Shown here: one piece after another, positions 46,614-55,186 of the stretch
Numbering within the stretch: the stretch's first letter is position 1
Layout of the letters: each line of letters starts with the position of its first letter
Assembly: GCA_030446505.1 (NCBI GenBank)
Contig: JAUJND010000013.1
Coordinates: forward strand, 1 to 64,000
Reading direction: 5' to 3'
Length of the DNA: 64,000 bases
Source of the DNA: Chroococcidiopsidaceae cyanobacterium YX2bin18
Lineage (GTDB): Bacteria; Cyanobacteriota; Cyanobacteriia; Cyanobacteriales; Chroococcidiopsidaceae
Position numbers and translations under genes: made by a program
Notes under the pieces: model-generated
Database searches by the model: none
Told to the model about the DNA's origin: nothing
What the model saw: the letters and a program-made list of their open reading frames with translations, nothing else

Positions 46614-47762
46614 CTAACCGATTAAGGGTACACATAACTTGCCTTCTAGTTCTTGTTCTTGCTCTTGCATAGCAAGACTTGCTTGGGTAATAACACGGCG
46701 CACGTCTAGACCGCAAGAGTGCAAACTTAACCACTGCTGCGCTTCGTTTCCTTCCCGAAGAATTTTTAATAGAGGTGAGAGGAAACAGCTGAAGCCTCGT
46801 TGTTTAGCGATCGCCCAGACTTCTTGATAAATTTCTGAAATCCAATCTCTGGCTAAGATAGTTCTGCCATCTTGCCAATGTCTCAATGGAGCATCAAGAC
46901 TGTACTTAGCAGCGGCAACTTCGTTTTCCTTGGTGAGGGCAATTAGTTCTTCTGAAACACTTGTAGCGCTAATTCTACTCTCTAAAGGATCGAGTCGTGG
47001 ATCTTCAATTAGCTGCCATAAACGAGCCTCTAGTAAAGCGGTAATCGCTAGCAAAGCAATGGGGTCTGTTACAAGGTCGCAGATTCGCAATTCCAGGCGA
47101 TTGAGGTCGTAAGGACGGCGATCGCCGTTTGGTCGCACAGATACCCACAAGTGACGCACATTTTGCATCGTTCCTGCTGCTATTTGAGCTTCAACCCACT
47201 GGATGTGGTGGGCGTGACTTTCAAATAAAGGAACATTTGCTGGGGTTTGGGGGAAGATTCCCCAGCGCGTGGAGTGATACCCAGTGGTAGTACCATCAAT
47301 AAACGGCGAAGCAGCACTCAGGGCAAGGTATAATGGTGCTTCCACGCGGATCAGGCGACACGCCCGCATCAATACTTCTGGATCGCTAATTCCGATGTTG
47401 ATATGCACACTGGCGGTAACAACCTTGGTGCCGTAAGTTTGCTCAATATAGTCGTGATAAGGATTGTTAGGGTCTGAACGATAAAAGTAATTACTCCCAC
47501 CCGCAGACAAGGTACTTCCCGGAATTAAGGTGTAATTGCCCAAGCGCTTTAAATATTTTCGTAGCCGCACGCGTGGGCGCACCAACTCACATAATAGCTG
47601 GTCATATTGATAAAAGGGCGGAGTTATGTATTCTACATTACGGCTATCTGGCTCGCGCACAAATCCGTCCAAGGATGCCACAATCTGGTCTGATAGACCA
47701 ACGATATCGCCTTGTGGCGTTCCTGTGTACATCTCAATTTCAAAGCCTTTTGATAGCAGCAT
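46614..47762 (-). CDS. gshA: Glutamate-cysteine ligase, cyanobacterial type
   Basis: GshA makes gamma-glutamylcysteine, the first step of glutathione synthesis. The 382-residue frame is intact: MLLSKGFEIEMYTGTPQGDI, NVEYITPPFYQYDQLLCELV, IPGSTLSAGGSNYFYRSDP, SVHINIGISDPEVLMRACRL, YHSTRWGIFPQTPANVPLFE, RRPYDLNRLELRICDLV. These match the cyanobacterial GshA subfamily (GCS2-like) rather than the E. coli type. Glutathione protects against the reactive oxygen made by photosynthesis. No neighbouring gshB. Confidence 0.92.
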   Translation of the reverse strand: MLLSKGFEIEMYTGTPQGDIVGLSDQIVASLDGFVREPDSRNVEYITPPFYQYDQLLCELVRPRVRLRKYLKRLGNYTLIPGSTLSAGGSNYFYRSDPNNPYHDYIEQTYGTKVVTASVHINIGISDPEVLMRACRLIRVEAPLYLALSAASPFIDGTTTGYHSTRWGIFPQTPANVPLFESHAHHIQWVEAQIAAGTMQNVRHLWVSVRPNGDRRPYDLNRLELRICDLVTDPIALLAITALLEARLWQLIEDPRLDPLESRISATSVSEELIALTKENEVAAAKYSLDAPLRHWQDGRTILARDWISEIYQEVWAIAKQRGFSCFLSPLLKILREGNEAQQWLSLHSCGLDVRRVITQASLAMQEQEQELEGKLCVPLIG

Positions 47763-47963
47763 ATTGTTTTCCTTGGCTTATATTTAAGTAAATTTTATTA
47801 CACTCTAAAGTGTATCGAGATAGAGGAGAAGATAACATCTATCCTGGGAAAAAAGGGCAAAATCATTGTAATTACGATTATTTAGTGGTGGACTTGTCCT
47901 TAGCTAGAAAGGTATGGTCAGTATAAGGCTTGATTGCTCGGCATACCTGTTACATATAGGAAT

Positions 47964-48881
47964 TTATTGCCGATAATGGCGATAAACTTCACTTGCAGCT
48001 CGGTGAAGAAGCGAGTGCCGATAGACTAAGGGCTGAAGATCATCAGCATAACCGCCTCCGATTACACAGGCAACCGGATATCCACTACTCATACAAGTAC
48101 TTAAAACTTGCATTTCGCGGCGAAATATCCCCGTATCTGTCAAGGCTAATTTTCCCAAGCGATCACTCAGATGCGGATCAACCCCAGCATCGTACAGTAC
48201 TAAATCTGGCTGAAAACTAGACAGTAGATCTGGTAGATACTCAGCCAGCGTTTGGAGATAGGCATCATCCTCCATTCCGACTGGTAGGGGAACATCTAAA
48301 TCACTTTTTTGCTTAGTACCAGGGAAGTTGACTTCGCAGTGCATTGAGAAAGTGAAAACACTCAAGTCATTTTGAAAAATGAAAGCTGTACCATCTCCTT
48401 GATGGACATCTAGATCAACAATCAGAACTTTGGAGACAAGATTGAGTTTTTGTAAAACACGAGTAGCGATCGCTAAATCATTAAAAATACAAAAACCAGA
48501 GCCATAATCGGGAAATGCATGATGTGTTCCCCCAGCTGTATTACAAGCCAAACCATGACTCAGTGCTAGTTGTGCCGTGAGAATTGTGCCGCCTACCGCC
48601 GTACAGGTACGATTCACCAGCGCTGGACTACACGGTAAACCAATACGTCGCTGTGCTTTTGCATCTAGTGTGCCTTCACAGTAAGCCTGCACATACTCAG
48701 GAGTGTGAACCAACTCAATCCATTGTTGGGGTGGACATTCGGGTGTATAAAATTGTTCCGGTTGTGCCACCTGCTCAGTTATTAGCAGATCATAAAGTTG
48801 TCGGAACTTGGACATTGGGAAGCGATGACCATGCGGCAGAGGCGCAACATAATCTGAGTGATAAACCAGCGGTAAGTGCAT
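47964..48881 (-). CDS. Histone deacetylase-superfamily amidohydrolase
   Basis: A zinc-dependent deacetylase-fold enzyme of 305 residues (AcuC/HDAC class IV-like). Active-site segments are complete: NTAGGTHHAFPDYGSGFCIF (two His), VLIVDLDVHQGDGTAFIF (metal Asp and His), FSMHCEVNFPG, LYDAGVDPH (metal Asp), and VIGGGYADD with the GGGY tyrosine. Bacterial homologues act on acetylated small molecules such as polyamines, or on proteins; the substrate is not predictable. Intact and monocistronic. Confidence 0.92.
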   Translation of the reverse strand: MHLPLVYHSDYVAPLPHGHRFPMSKFRQLYDLLITEQVAQPEQFYTPECPPQQWIELVHTPEYVQAYCEGTLDAKAQRRIGLPCSPALVNRTCTAVGGTILTAQLALSHGLACNTAGGTHHAFPDYGSGFCIFNDLAIATRVLQKLNLVSKVLIVDLDVHQGDGTAFIFQNDLSVFTFSMHCEVNFPGTKQKSDLDVPLPVGMEDDAYLQTLAEYLPDLLSSFQPDLVLYDAGVDPHLSDRLGKLALTDTGIFRREMQVLSTCMSSGYPVACVIGGGYADDLQPLVYRHSLLHRAASEVYRHYRQ

Positions 48882-49072
48882 TTTTAAGCATTTAGTTATC
48901 AGCTATTAGCTAGGGAGCAAGGGATTACACCAGCTAAGTCTAAACTGTAAAGATGGGGAAAGCAGACCGATGCTGCTACAAATAGGCGATCGCCTTTGAC
49001 TGAGGCTTGTCGCTGATCACACAGTGAAAAATACTATGATGAAAATAATTTACTAATCTTAATAAAAATACT

Positions 49073-49975
49073 GTGACAACTCAGCAGCTAAAGCCGACAA
49101 CGCCCTTGGAAAAACTAACTTGGAATTGGCAAAGCTACAAAATTCAGTACACTGTGATGGGCAAGGGATATCCTCTAGTCCTAGTGCATGGCTTTGGTGC
49201 TTCGATTGGACACTGGCGCAAAAATATTCCCGTACTAGCTGCTGGTGGCTACCGCGTATTTGCGATAGATTTATTAGGCTTTGGCGGTTCCGATAAGCCG
49301 CCTTTAAATTACACCCTGGAATTGTGGTCAGAACTGCTTAAGGATTTCTGGACAGCACACATCCAAGAACCCAGTATATTTGTCGGTAACTCGATTGGAG
49401 CGCTGTTAAGTTTAATGGTGCTTGCCAATCATTCAGAAATTGCTGCTGGTGGTGTTCTTATTAGCTGTGCTGGCGGACTAAGCCATCGTCCTCAAGAACT
49501 CAATCCACCTCTACGGCTAGTAATGGGAGCTTTTAATCGGCTGGTGCGTTCTAAAATTACTGGCAGAGCCTTATTTAATCGCGTTCGTCAAAAACCTCAA
49601 ATTAAGCGCACACTCCTCCAGGTTTACCGCAACCCGGAAGCTGTAACTGATGAACTGGTAGATTTGCTTTATCAGCCTGCTTGCGATCCAGGCGCACAAC
49701 AAGTTTTTGCCTCAATTATCACTGCGCCTCCTGGTTCCACCCCAGCAGAATTATTACCAAAAGTCAATGTTCCGTTGCTAGTTATTTGGGGAGATAACGA
49801 TCCCTGGACTCCAATCACTGGAGCAAAGATTTTCCAGCAGGCGAGTGAAAAAGGTCAACCTGTCCAAATTGTTCCTATTCCTAATGCTGGACATTGTCCG
49901 CATGATGAAGTGCCAGAGATTGTCAATTCCCAAATTTTGAAGTGGCTAGCTGAACTTAAAAACTTAAAAGGCTAG
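49073..49975 (+). CDS. Alpha/beta-fold hydrolase
   Basis: A 300-residue serine hydrolase. The GTG at 49073 starts the frame (TTQLKPTTPLEKLTWNWQSY). Seen are the oxyanion region LVLVHGFGASIGHWRKNIP, strand VFAIDLLGFGGSDKPP, nucleophile elbow FVGNSIGALLSLMV (Ser), the acid in VIWGDNDPWTP and the His in NAGHCPHDEVPE. The triad is complete. Such proteins are widespread in cyanobacteria, some acting on pigments or lipids; the substrate is unknown. Confidence 0.9.
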   Translation: MTTQQLKPTTPLEKLTWNWQSYKIQYTVMGKGYPLVLVHGFGASIGHWRKNIPVLAAGGYRVFAIDLLGFGGSDKPPLNYTLELWSELLKDFWTAHIQEPSIFVGNSIGALLSLMVLANHSEIAAGGVLISCAGGLSHRPQELNPPLRLVMGAFNRLVRSKITGRALFNRVRQKPQIKRTLLQVYRNPEAVTDELVDLLYQPACDPGAQQVFASIITAPPGSTPAELLPKVNVPLLVIWGDNDPWTPITGAKIFQQASEKGQPVQIVPIPNAGHCPHDEVPEIVNSQILKWLAELKNLKG

Positions 49976-50130
49976 GGTATGTCTGCTAAGTCAATTTTGT
50001 GAAGAATTATTACAAGCATCTGACATCTTATGTAAAACGTAGATCTAACTCTGAGTAATAATTAACGGCTCAAAACTTATAGTTTTGCAATTTGCAGACA
50101 GAGCCTGAATGAAAGGAGAAAAATTTACTA

Positions 50131-51473
50131 ATGAAAGACTCAATTCTCTTCTGGAACGAAATCGCGCTTGAAGCCAACCGTATCAGCCATACTGATGGCA
50201 GCAGGGAACAAAATGGACCGACGCTCAGTTCACGAGCCTTGGCTATTGTTCACTTAGCAATGTACGACGCTTATGCTGGTGTCGTCAAAAGTCCAGCTTT
50301 ACCACCTTATCTGCCTGGATTACCGAACCCTCAAGCTGGAGCGTCGGCACAAGCAGCAGTGGCTGCGGCAGCTTACGCCACCTTGTCAAGTTTATTTCCC
50401 AGCCGAAGAGCTTTTTTTGATTCCATCCTTGCGAACGTAGGTGACACGTCTAATGCAGGACATAGCTTTGGATTGACAGTAGCTCAAAAAATTCTTGACG
50501 ATAGAAAAAATGACCCAAGTGCTAACGCGGGTGATTACAAGCCTTCGCTAGCGCGTGGCAAACATCGTGTTGACCCCGATAACCCTGGTCAAGGTTTTGA
50601 TGCACCTTTCTACGGGGCGCGGTCAAAAGGTTTTGCAATTACGAAGCGACATGAGCTTGACCCGCCGCCGTTCGACAATGAGGAATATTTAAAGGCACTA
50701 AGACAAGTGCGTGGCAAAGGTATCATGCCCGAACTGACAGGAACATTGCCGGATGATATCGAAGCTCGAACAGTAGACGAAACTCTGATTGGTATTTTTT
50801 GGGCTTATGACGGAGCTTCTGGGCTAGGCACGCCACCGCGTCTATATAACCAAATTGTTCGCCAAGTAGCAATAGCTAAAGGGAATACGGAAGCTCAAAA
50901 TGCCCGTTTTTTCGCGTTAGTAAATGTGGCAATGGGAGATGCTGGCATTCTGGCATGTGATCAGAAATATGTTCACGAGCTCTGGCTACCAGTACTCGGT
51001 ATACGTGAACAATGATAGATCAATGGGTCCGGCGGCAGACGACGCTAATAACAGTATTTCAGATGATGGCGACTCACAGTGGTTGCCATTGGGTGCCAGC
51101 TACAAATTCGATGAAAAAAATTCCACAAATTTTCCGGCATACCCGTCAGGACGCCACGTTTGGAGCGGCTGCTTTGCATATTACGCGGCTCTTCTATGGT
51201 GTACCTAGTCTTGATAGAAACCCCGATAGCCTGTTTAACGGGCTTGATTTTGTTTCTGATGAATTCAATGGCAAGAATCAAGACAACAGAGGTACGGTAC
51301 GACCGAGGCATCGTCGCAAGTTTAATAATGGCTTGTGGCGGATGATTATTGAGAACGGGCAGAGTCGCGTTTACCTTGGTGTACATTGGGTATTTGACGC
51401 TTTCGCCGTCAATGACAACAATCAAATCGATCTTTCGAGGAATGTTGGGGAGTACCGCTTGGTCTCAAAATAG
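50131..51473 (+). pseudogene. Vanadium-dependent haloperoxidase-like protein, two frameshifts
   Basis: A PAP2/vanadium-haloperoxidase-superfamily protein of about 446 residues. AAAGGAG lies about 12 bases before the ATG at 50131. The first 294 residues are uninterrupted (SRALAIVHLAMYDAYAGVVK, RFFALVNVAMGDAGILACDQ). A shift near 51005 is needed to read RSMGPAADDANN, and another near 51148 to join FPAYPSG to HATFGAAALHITRLF, breaking exactly the phosphate/vanadate motif PSGH. The final motif SRVYLGVHWVFDAFA is present in the last frame. Without repair the active site is lost. Family members oxidise halides with H2O2. Confidence 0.85.
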
Positions 51474-51800
51474 CGGAAGATATCTTCAATAACGGAAACG
51501 GATTGAAGAAGTCACCGGTAGGTCCAAGAACATAAGTCAGCAATTGTCTAGTAAAGCAGTTCAGTTTGAGCGTTAGCGTTCGATCTGATATTTTGATCAG
51601 CGATCTTACTTAATATGTTGCCTTTTGCAAATTAGTGTTTTGCATAAGTATCCAAATCTCTGTTAAAAGGGCAAAGATGTCCGCCCCACAAACTCAATTC
51701 AATTTAGCTTTGTAGGGTAGGTGTCATCACCTGCCCCATACCTTTTTTTGTAAAAAGTCTATTGAATCAAGTATAGCCAAGGTCTAACAAATGCTTTGTG

Positions 51801-52000
51801 AGCCGAGGTTCCAGTACCAACATTCATGTCCGGGCGGAAGGATTAGGTAAGCCTTTAATTATCTTGACTGCTGGACAATACCAGGAAGCGATCGCATTCA
51901 CTAAACTGATCCAACTCAGATCAAGCGTTCTGGGGTGGATGATATAGAAGCGGTTTTCACTATTTTGTTGCGGATACCTATAAAGTGAAGCGAAATGCCG
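51801..52000 (+). pseudogene. Remnant of an IS5-type (DDE) transposase
   Basis: The plus strand at 51801-51920 reads SRGSSTNIHVRAEGLGKPLI + ILTAGQYQEAIAFTKLI. This matches the core of IS5-family transposases (SRGGFTTKIH, EGLGxPL, LTAGQxHD). Downstream only scraps such as RIPIK remain. The remainder of the element is gone, and no inverted repeats are seen. It differs from the intact IS5-family copy at 52807. Confidence 0.7.
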
Positions 52001-52008
52001 ACGAGCTA

Positions 52009-52390
52009 CTATGCGCCTATGCCTTTATTATCGTAACTATGACGAGATTGTTCTACTTCAGGAATGTGGGTTTCAGCCCACTTACAAAGCTTGCATAGCG
52101 GTTCGATTAGGGTTTCACCCAGCGATGTTAATGCATACTCAACCATTGGTGGAACGACGGCATACACCCTTGCGCTGAACAATTCCATCGCGTTCTAGCC
52201 TGCGTAGAGTTTGGGTCAGCATTTTCTGTGATATACCATTAATTTCTCTTTGTAGCTCACTGTAGCGCTTCGTACCTTGTGAGAGACGATAGATAATAAT
52301 TGCTGTCCACTTGTCGGCAATCAAGTCCAGAACTTGCCGTGAGGGACAGTCAGCATCGCATACGTTTGGTATTACAGGATTACGCACCAT
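52009..52390 (-). pseudogene. HxlR-family transcriptional regulator, one frameshift
   Basis: A winged-helix regulator of about 127 residues. From the ATG at 52390: DADCPSRQVLDLIADKWTAI, YRLSQGTKRYSELQREINGI, SQKMLTQTLRRLERDGIVQR. One extra G after AAG near 52160 gives a stop at 52139. Removing it restores VYAVVPPMVEYALTSLGETL and the helix LCKLCKWAETHIPEVEQ to a stop at 52009. The N-terminal Cys (CDADCP) is of the kind used for redox or electrophile sensing in this family. It is divergent from the HtrA gene with 107 bp between. Confidence 0.85.
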
Positions 52391-52409
52391 AAAGTATGTA
52401 TACCACTTT
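52391..52409. promoter_or_regulatory. Candidate HxlR operator (dyad) in the divergent promoter region
   Basis: AAAGTATGTATACCACTTT contains two nested inverted repeats: AAAGT/ACTTT and GTAT/ATAC with a 2-base centre. It touches the HxlR start codon, a position suited to autorepression. TTGACA (52441) and TATAAT (52460) downstream face the HtrA gene but are only 13 bases apart, so that promoter would be poor. Confidence 0.4.
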
Positions 52410-52806
52410 TAAGTGCCTTTTTGTAAAAAAGACTGTATTGTTGACAAAATTAATAAAACTATAATTCCCCCTCTCTATCCACAAGGCAGAAGCAGTTATG
52501 ATCCCAAATCTGCAATTGGTATCAAGTAATTTCAATCAAGGGATGCAATCTGGGTTTCCCAGAGCCGGAAATCGCTAACTACCTCTCAACTTGATGAATT
52601 GATGCTTACTCCCAAGCCGTTATCAGTGTAGTAGATAAAGTTAGCTCGGCGGTTGTCAATATTGATGTTCAAAGACAGCTAAAAGGTCGCCGCAGAAATA
52701 ATCAGAGTGTTGCTCAAGTACACGGTAACGGCCGGGTGTATCTTCACAGGAGATGGTTACATTCTCACAAATAGCCACGTTGTACACAATGCAACCAAGA
52801 TTGAAG

Positions 52807-53685
52807 AGACCTCTTGCAAAAGGGTAGGGATTTATGTCAGAGGTAGTGTAAAACCACTACCCATGCCAACCTACGAACAAATTAAACATCTCAAGCCTGC
52901 TCAATTTAGACGAGCCTGCGGTGTGCAACCTGAAACTTTGAGCAAATGGATGATTACACAAGCCAGAGCCCATCAGTCACCAGGCAGACCAAACAGGTTA
53001 TCCATCGCTGACCAAGTCTTGCTTACCTTGGAATACTTACGGGAGTACCGCACCTATTTTCACATCGCTCAATCATGGGGAGTGAGTGAAGCGACAGTCT
53101 ATCGCATTGTTCAGCGTACGGGCTCAAGACTAATCCACTCACAACTGTTTCTTGCCAGGACGCAAGCAGCAGCCTGAGCATGAGTTAGTGATGGTTGTGG
53201 TGGATGTGGTCGAGCATCCGATTGAGCGTCCCCAAAAAACAGCTTACTACTCCGGCAAGAAAAAACGGCACACACTCAAGTCTCAAGTAGTGGTTAATCA
53301 GGCGACGGGTCATATTATCTGTACGGCTCACGGCAAAGGTCGAGTCCATGATTTTCGACTATTCAAAGGCAGTGGTGTGCGAGTGCATCCACAACGGCAG
53401 TGTTTGGCTGACCGAGGTTATCAAGGCTTGGCAAAGCTGCATCCCAATAGTTATATCCCCCACAAAAAGCGACCAAACACACCCTTGAGTGTTCAGCAGC
53501 GCCATTTCGCCAGCTTGCCCAACTGCGGGTGGTGATTGAGCATGTCAACGGATATCTCAAGCGGTTTCAGTTCTGGCTGAACGTTATCGCAACCGACGCA
53601 GACGCTTTGGCTTGCGCTTCAACCTAATTGCAGGCATCTATAATTACGAACTTGCTCGTTCTGCCTGACCTTTTGAAAGAACTCT
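52807..53685 (+). mobile_element. IS5-family insertion sequence inside htrA, 3-bp target duplication
   Basis: The 879-bp element has imperfect inverted ends: left AGACCTCTTGCAAAAGG and right end, read in reverse complement, AGAGTTCTTTCAAAAGG. AAG occurs on both sides (52804-52806 and 53686-53688). Deleting the element and one AAG rebuilds the HtrA codons for [12 protein letters not shown], which proves the boundary. The size, HTH + DDE architecture and 3-bp duplication fit the IS5 family. Confidence 0.9.
52863..53668 (+). pseudogene. IS5-family transposase (HTH + DDE_Tnp_4), frameshifted
   Basis: The ATG at 52863 reads MPTYEQIKHLKPAQFRRACG, LSIADQVLLTLEYLREYRTY and SWGVSEATVYRIVQRTGSRL (helix-turn-helix). 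The frame then moves near 53155 to GRKQQPEHELVMVVVDVVEH (first Asp), KKKRHTLKSQVVVNQATGHI, GRVHDFRLFKGSGV (second Asp region) and ADRGYQGLAKLHPNSYIPHK. Further changes near 53510 and 53575 lead to LRVVIEHVNGYLKRFQF (Glu) and RFGLRFNLIAGIYNYELARS, stop 53668. The first shift could be the programmed one of two-ORF IS5 elements; the later two cannot, so the element is probably inactive. Confidence 0.85.
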
Positions 53686-54634
53686 AAGTAATGTTATCCG
53701 ATGGTCGCCGCTTTCCGCAGAACTAATTGGAGATGACCCAGATACAGATTTAGCGGTGATTAGAATTCATGCACCAAATCTGGTAGCGGCGCGTTTGGGT
53801 AATTCACAATCGTTAAAAGCAGGTCAACTAGTAATCGCAATTGGCAATCCCTACGGCTTCCAATGCAGTGTAACGACTGGAGTTGTCAGCGCCTTGGGAC
53901 GTTCATTTAGAGCGCGTTCAGGTAGGCTGATTGATAACATTATCCAAACTGACGCAGCACTCAATCCAGGAAACTCCGGCGGACCACTGGTGACATCAGA
54001 TGGAGAAGTTATCGGCATTAATACGTAGCGTGATTATGTCTGCACAAGGTATTTGCTTCGCTGTACCGATTAATACAGCAAAGATGATCCTGACTCCGCT
54101 AATTAAAGATGGCAAAATCCGGCGTGGCTACATCGGTATTGGTGGACAAAACGTACTTCTACCTCGCCGTGTAGTTTTATTCCATGAATTGTCCGTAGAA
54201 AGTGGCGTTTTAATTATCTCGATTGAGAACAACAGTCCTGCACAGAAAGCGGATTTGGTTGCAGGAGATGTGATTGTTGGGATGAATAATCAACCGATCG
54301 CCAGTATTGATGACTTACATAGATTATTGACACACGATCAGGTGGGAGTGCGATCGCCACTGACCATTATTCGTCACTCTGAAAAACTAGTTTTCGATGT
54401 CGTTGCAGCATCGCCAGATAAAGTTCAAGAGTAGTGCTAATCGGGATACGTGAAATTTCCATTTCGGTAAAGAATCACAACATAATAATTTCATAAGACT
54501 TACGTGCGTAACCCTGCCTTATGGCTAGCGCCTGCACGAGTAAAGCATTGTTAGCAATTAAAAACAAGCTACACGATCGCCCAGCACAAATCACAATTCT
54601 TCACGCTAGATAATTCTCCAGATGATTGCAAAAC

Positions 54635-54925
54635 ATGAAAATTCTTGCCATTTCAAAACTTCCACCCGGTATTACTAAAGAGGATCTCCTCCACCATCAA
54701 GCAGCAGAGGCAGCGCAGGTATGGGAACTTTACAAAAGCGGCGTGTTGCGTGAAATTTACCTCCAAACTGAGAAGCTTGGTGCTGTTCTGATTTTGGAAT
54801 GTACTGGCATTGAGGAAGCGAAAGTAGTGCTTGGTACTCTGCCAATGGTGAAAGCTGGTGCGCTTGATTTTGAGATTATCCCCTTAGCTCCCTTTCTATC
54901 GCTGGAAAAGTTGTTCTCCAAATAG
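54635..54925 (+). CDS. Small dimeric ferredoxin-fold protein (muconolactone isomerase-like)
   Basis: A 96-residue protein from the ATG at 54635 (MKILAISKLPPGITKEDLLH). Segments AAQVWELYKSGVLREIYLQT, GAVLILECTGIEEAKVVLGT and LPMVKAGALDFEIIPLAPF show the dimeric alpha-beta-barrel fold of muconolactone delta-isomerase-like proteins. In other bacteria such small proteins are often next to HxlR regulators and change with them; here the HxlR gene is 2.2 kb upstream on the other strand. Enzymatic function is not established. Intact. Confidence 0.82.
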   Translation: MKILAISKLPPGITKEDLLHHQAAEAAQVWELYKSGVLREIYLQTEKLGAVLILECTGIEEAKVVLGTLPMVKAGALDFEIIPLAPFLSLEKLFSK

Positions 54926-55141
54926 ATGCGACTTGATATTGTGCTTTACACTTGCTGCGTTGGTGTCAGATGGCGATCGCGATCGCCAATGCTAGACAAA
55001 GTAAAACTGCGGAGGCAGGCTCTTAGAGTTAGGTAGTCCGTATAGACATTTGTTCGTGCAGCCGCAAATTCTATTTGTGTTTGTACTTATGCTGTTAGTT
55101 CAAACGGGCAAATGAAGTGCTAAATACCAGATATTTCAGTA

Positions 55142-55173
55142 GCATCACCCCAACTAAATATTTGGGGTGATGC
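55142..55173. terminator. Perfect 11-bp hairpin downstream of topA
   Basis: GCATCACCCCA (55142-55152) pairs fully with TGGGGTGATGC (55163-55173). It ends 14 bp beyond the topA stop. There is no long T-run, but the stem is very stable and may end or protect the topA transcript. Confidence 0.65.
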
Positions 55174-55186
55174 CGAAACAGATAAA

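Larger units (their letters stand above)
52498..54434 (+). pseudogene. htrA: HtrA/DegP-type serine protease interrupted by an IS5-family element
   Basis: A trypsin-like protease with C-terminal PDZ domain. The 5' part has an ATG at 52498 and reads through frame changes to YSQAVISVVDKVSSAVVNID and GDGYILTNSHVVHNATKIE (catalytic His). There the IS (52807-53685) is inserted. The coding resumes [20 protein letters not shown] (catalytic Asp), [38 protein letters not shown] (catalytic Ser) and, after a shift near 54025, the PDZ segment IRRGYIGIGGQ, NNSPAQKADLVAGDVIVGMN, ending 54434. Removing the IS and one target copy gives a continuous protein apart from indels near 52560, 52730 and 54025. Confidence 0.9.

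Noticed and set aside
53152-53177. Programmed frameshift making the IS5-family transposase functional
   Set aside because: The overlap of the first two frames would allow it, but two further frame changes downstream (near 53510 and 53575) would still prevent a full protein.
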